From an uncultured Lachnospiraceae bacterium (GTDB lineage Bacteria > Bacillota > Clostridia > Lachnospirales > Lachnospiraceae): a stretch of 64,000 nucleotides of DNA. The notes under the pieces are model-generated. The model saw only the letters and a program-made list of their open reading frames with translations, made no database searches and was not told where the DNA came from. Made by a program: the position numbers and the translations under genes. Below are positions 61,793 to 64,000 of this stretch, piece after piece; positions within the stretch are counted from its first letter, which is position 1, and the number at the start of each line of letters is the position of its first letter. The stretch is taken from NCBI GenBank assembly GCA_910576975.1, contig CAJTJY010000006.1, positions 55,468 to 119,467 of the forward strand. Direction: 5' to 3'.

Positions 61793-61843
61793 CAAAGCAG
61801 GCAAGCCGACTTCGACTCCCCTAACCTTATAAGACAAAAAAGC

Positions 61844-61880
61844 GTCTGCGCATCTGTTATTCACAACACAATGCGCAGAC
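61844..61880 (-). terminator. Terminator between the LacI gene and NatB
   Basis: GTCTGCGCAT/ATGCGCAGAC (10 bp) with a 17-nt loop; on the minus strand it is followed by GCTTTTTT, so it ends the natAB transcript. It may also end the convergent regulator mRNA. Confidence 0.8.
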
Positions 61881-61899
61881 TCCTGCTCTGATTTCAAAT

Positions 61900-63087
61900 T
61901 TATTTTGAGAACATGATCTTCTCATTGTCAAACATCTTTGCCAGCACAAAAGCACCCAGTCCGGCAAAAACGACATTCGCCACCACTGTCACGCCAATGT
62001 TGACCAAATCTGGCTCCATCGAGAAAATCCCGTTCATGCTCTGGACACTGTTATAAAGAGGGATTAAAAACCACACTGGCTCTGTCATGCAAAGGCTTTC
62101 CACCATGGAAGTAACTCCTAAAAGCATGGAAATAATCATGACCGGAGTCACCCATCCCGTCGCCTCCTTGACATTTTTGGCAAAGGCAGAGATAATGGAA
62201 ACCAAGGTGATAATCACCAGCACTGTTGACAGGATTATCAAAAGTGTCAATATATAATCCCCAATTCCATACACGCTGGCATTGACGCTCTCATCCCCTC
62301 CCATCAATTTCGGAAGAGAAAGCATGGTTCCCAGGAAACTGGAAAGCCCGCTTAGAATAGCGATTACGCTAAGGCTGATAATTTTGCCGATGGCAAGATG
62401 ACTGCGCTTTATGGGCGTAACCAGCAGAGTCGCTATCGTTCCCCGCTCTTTCTCGCCTGCAATTGATTCTGGCGCCACCGCCATGCAGCCGCTGAAAAGG
62501 AATATCATCAAAAGCATGGGAACCATCATCGAAAATACCTGTGCCGACATATCCTCCTCTGTCGCCATGTCATACGTTTCCTCGCCTGGGTTAATATCAA
62601 AGCGATTAGCAAGCGCAGATTCATAAGTGTCTAAAATCTCGCGCATCATCGTATAAGCAGACTGTGAATCCTTTTGAGTAGAATTATAAAAAAGTTTCAC
62701 CGCCGGAGCCGCCGTGTTGTCAGACACATCATATTCTGCTACCTGCGCATCAAAATCCTCTGGAAACACTGCCACTAGGTCGCAGCCTTCCTCACTGTTT
62801 TTGATTGCTTCCAACGCCTGTTCTGTCTCACTTGCTGAAATTTCAGTAAAACTTACAGGCATCCCCTGATCTTCCATCGCCCGAATGCTATCTGGCAAAT
62901 GCTCCACAGATACCCTCGCCGTATAATCTTGCGCCGTTTCAAACTGAGAGCTGAGCCCGCTTCCCAAGAAAGAATATAGAAGATAAATCATCAGTCCTGG
63001 CATAATCAAGGTAGTCATCACCATTCTGCGATCGGTAAAGAAACGGGTAAATTCTTTTTTCATCACGGTTATTATACTATTTTTCAT
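61900..63087 (-). CDS. natB: ABC-2 type exporter permease (NatB-like)
   Basis: 395 residues from the ATG at 63085-63087, overlapping natA by 11 bp. N-terminal helix (MVMTTLIMPGLMIYLLYSF), a large extracytoplasmic loop (about 45-190) and five further helices; PESIAGEKERGTIATLLVTPIKRSHLAIGK is the NatB/YhaP cytoplasmic motif. Sodium or drug/peptide export with NatA. Confidence 0.85.
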   Translation of the reverse strand: MKNSIITVMKKEFTRFFTDRRMVMTTLIMPGLMIYLLYSFLGSGLSSQFETAQDYTARVSVEHLPDSIRAMEDQGMPVSFTEISASETEQALEAIKNSEEGCDLVAVFPEDFDAQVAEYDVSDNTAAPAVKLFYNSTQKDSQSAYTMMREILDTYESALANRFDINPGEETYDMATEEDMSAQVFSMMVPMLLMIFLFSGCMAVAPESIAGEKERGTIATLLVTPIKRSHLAIGKIISLSVIAILSGLSSFLGTMLSLPKLMGGDESVNASVYGIGDYILTLLIILSTVLVIITLVSIISAFAKNVKEATGWVTPVMIISMLLGVTSMVESLCMTEPVWFLIPLYNSVQSMNGIFSMEPDLVNIGVTVVANVVFAGLGAFVLAKMFDNEKIMFSK

Positions 63088-63859
63088 AAGTCGCACCTAC
63101 CCTTTCCGCATAAATATCAAAAAACTTTTCCTCCAGGGACTTCTCCATGGTAAGGTTTTGAAGCGTATCGCAGACTACCATCGTTCCATCAATGATAACC
63201 CCCACACGGTCGCAAATCTTCTCTATCAAGCTGAAAATATGCGTAGATACGATAATCGTCTTCCCCTGCTCCTTTAACTCCAGCAGGAAGTCCGTCACCA
63301 CCTTGGCAGTCAGGACGTCGAGGCCATTGGTTGGCTCGTCAAAAATAATAATATCTGGATCATGTACAATGGACACCACCAGAGATATTTTCTGTTTCAT
63401 ACCAGTGGAAAGATTCCCTACTTTCACCTCTGCAAACTTCGTAATCCCAAACCGTTCAAACAGTTTCTGCTTTCGGGGCGCTGCCTGGGACTTCTCCACT
63501 CCATGCAGCTCTGAAAAAAAGTCAAAAAGATAATTTGGCGTAAAGAATTCCTCCAACTTCAGCTCGCTGGTTAAAAAGCCAATCTTGTTGCGCACCTCAT
63601 TTGGATTTTTTACCACGCTAGAACCATCCACCAGCACATCCCCCTGCTCCGGCTTCATCAACGCTGACATCATCCGCAACGTAGTGGTTTTGCCCGCGCC
63701 GTTCGGTCCAAGCAGTCCAAATACTTCCCCTTCATATGCAGTAAAGCTCAGTTGATCCACAGCCACCTTGGTACGTTCTTTGGTTCTCTGAATTTTCTGC
63801 TGTTTGGCTGAAATCTTAAAAGTTTTTCTTAAGTTCTGCACTTTTAGTAATTCTTTCAT
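63077..63859 (-). CDS. natA: ABC exporter ATPase (NatA-like)
   Basis: 260 residues. Walker A GLLGPNGAGKTTTLRM (50-58 core), signature NLSTGMKQKISLV, Walker B DIIIFDEPTNGLD, H-loop VSTHIFSLIEK. Promoter TTGACA (63928-63933), 17 bp, TATTAT (63905-63910) on the minus strand; ribosome site AAAGGAAAGCCT. Confidence 0.9.
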   Translation of the reverse strand: MKELLKVQNLRKTFKISAKQQKIQRTKERTKVAVDQLSFTAYEGEVFGLLGPNGAGKTTTLRMMSALMKPEQGDVLVDGSSVVKNPNEVRNKIGFLTSELKLEEFFTPNYLFDFFSELHGVEKSQAAPRKQKLFERFGITKFAEVKVGNLSTGMKQKISLVVSIVHDPDIIIFDEPTNGLDVLTAKVVTDFLLELKEQGKTIIVSTHIFSLIEKICDRVGVIIDGTMVVCDTLQNLTMEKSLEEKFFDIYAERVGATYEK

Positions 63860-63904
63860 AGGCTTTCCTTTCTGTATGTATTATTGTACTATTTGCTTAA
63901 TACA

Positions 63905-63933
63905 ATAATATAATAAATTATTTTTGTTGTCAA
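63905..63933 (-). promoter_or_regulatory. natAB promoter
   Basis: TTGACA, 17-bp spacer and TATTAT on the minus strand, 46 bp upstream of natA. Confidence 0.75.
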
Positions 63934-63948
63934 GTGATATTTATATTT

Positions 63949-64000
63949 GAGTTTCCGCATTTTGCAATTCATAGCGCCAAAAGGTCTTGCACAAAAAGTG
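63949..64000. repeat. Family 3 palindromic element, copy 2 (runs off the edge)
   Basis: GTTTCCGCATTTTGCAATTC with the following ATAGCGCCAAAAGG matches the left terminal repeat of the element at 35081, with one substitution. It then jumps to TCTTGCACAAAAAG, a segment that lies near the right end in copy 1 (35295-35308), so copy 2 appears to be a shorter, internally deleted version. Confidence 0.75.

Noticed and set aside
1..64000. CRISPR array
   Set aside because: No set of regularly spaced direct repeats with unique spacers was seen; the only tandem repeat has two copies.

Overview
The window looks like chromosomal DNA of an anaerobic Gram-positive bacterium of the Clostridia, most likely a Lachnospiraceae-type gut organism. 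The evidence is consensus TTGACA/TATAAT promoters, strong GGAGG ribosome binding sites, frequent TTG/GTG starts, a FabK-based type II fatty acid synthesis operon, NatAB and MacAB-like exporters and hexuronate catabolism genes. Species cannot be named from the sequence alone.

Positions 1-20426 are the integrase-proximal arm of an integrated tailed phage. Nearly all genes lie on the minus strand: an early operon of many small genes (from a consensus promoter at 17423-17451), a rolling-circle (HUH) replication initiator, ParA/ParB, a sigma-like late regulator, two terminase-small-subunit-like genes, terminase large subunit, a DUF6148 protein and a portal protein cut by the window edge. The lysogeny module on the plus strand holds an HTH repressor, a lipoprotein and a large serine integrase. 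The prophage ends inside a MacB-like ABC ATPase gene, which it truncates right after the Walker B region. A near-palindromic 14-mer, CTTACGGAAGTATA, occurs seven times in the phage and only upstream of the late, parAB and rep operons.

Positions 20435-33122 hold the disrupted MacAB-like operon, a hexuronate/glycoside locus (uxaC, uxuA, GH3, HAD, GH2), an Sfp-type phosphopantetheinyl transferase between two copies of a palindromic MITE-like element, and tRNA-Thr(CGT). Positions 33246-42070 form a probable defence island: an OLD/AAA-type ATPase with two small downstream ORFs, then a complete retron-like system. In it a large helical-repeat protein, a SWIM zinc-finger protein and a retron-type reverse transcriptase form one tightly overlapping operon. 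A clear msr-msd RNA, flanked by 15-bp a1/a2 repeats and with a long msd hairpin, is transcribed DIVERGENTLY from its own consensus promoter, which puts +1 at the start of a1. The gene set matches what I remember of type XIII retrons; the divergent RNA is the main point to examine.

Positions 42154-51466 are a FASII operon (acpP, fabK, fabD, fabG, fabF, accB, fabZ, accC, a fused accD-accA, and a second FabK-like enzyme) under a promoter overlapped by a FabT-like palindrome. The rest holds an HD-GYP protein, a DUF1292 protein, a UvrD-like helicase with a one-base frameshift in its Walker A motif, an acyltransferase, gltX, a sulfonate/nitrate-type ABC importer with a divergent LacI regulator and matching operators, and a NatAB exporter. 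A second copy of a palindromic repeat runs off the right edge.
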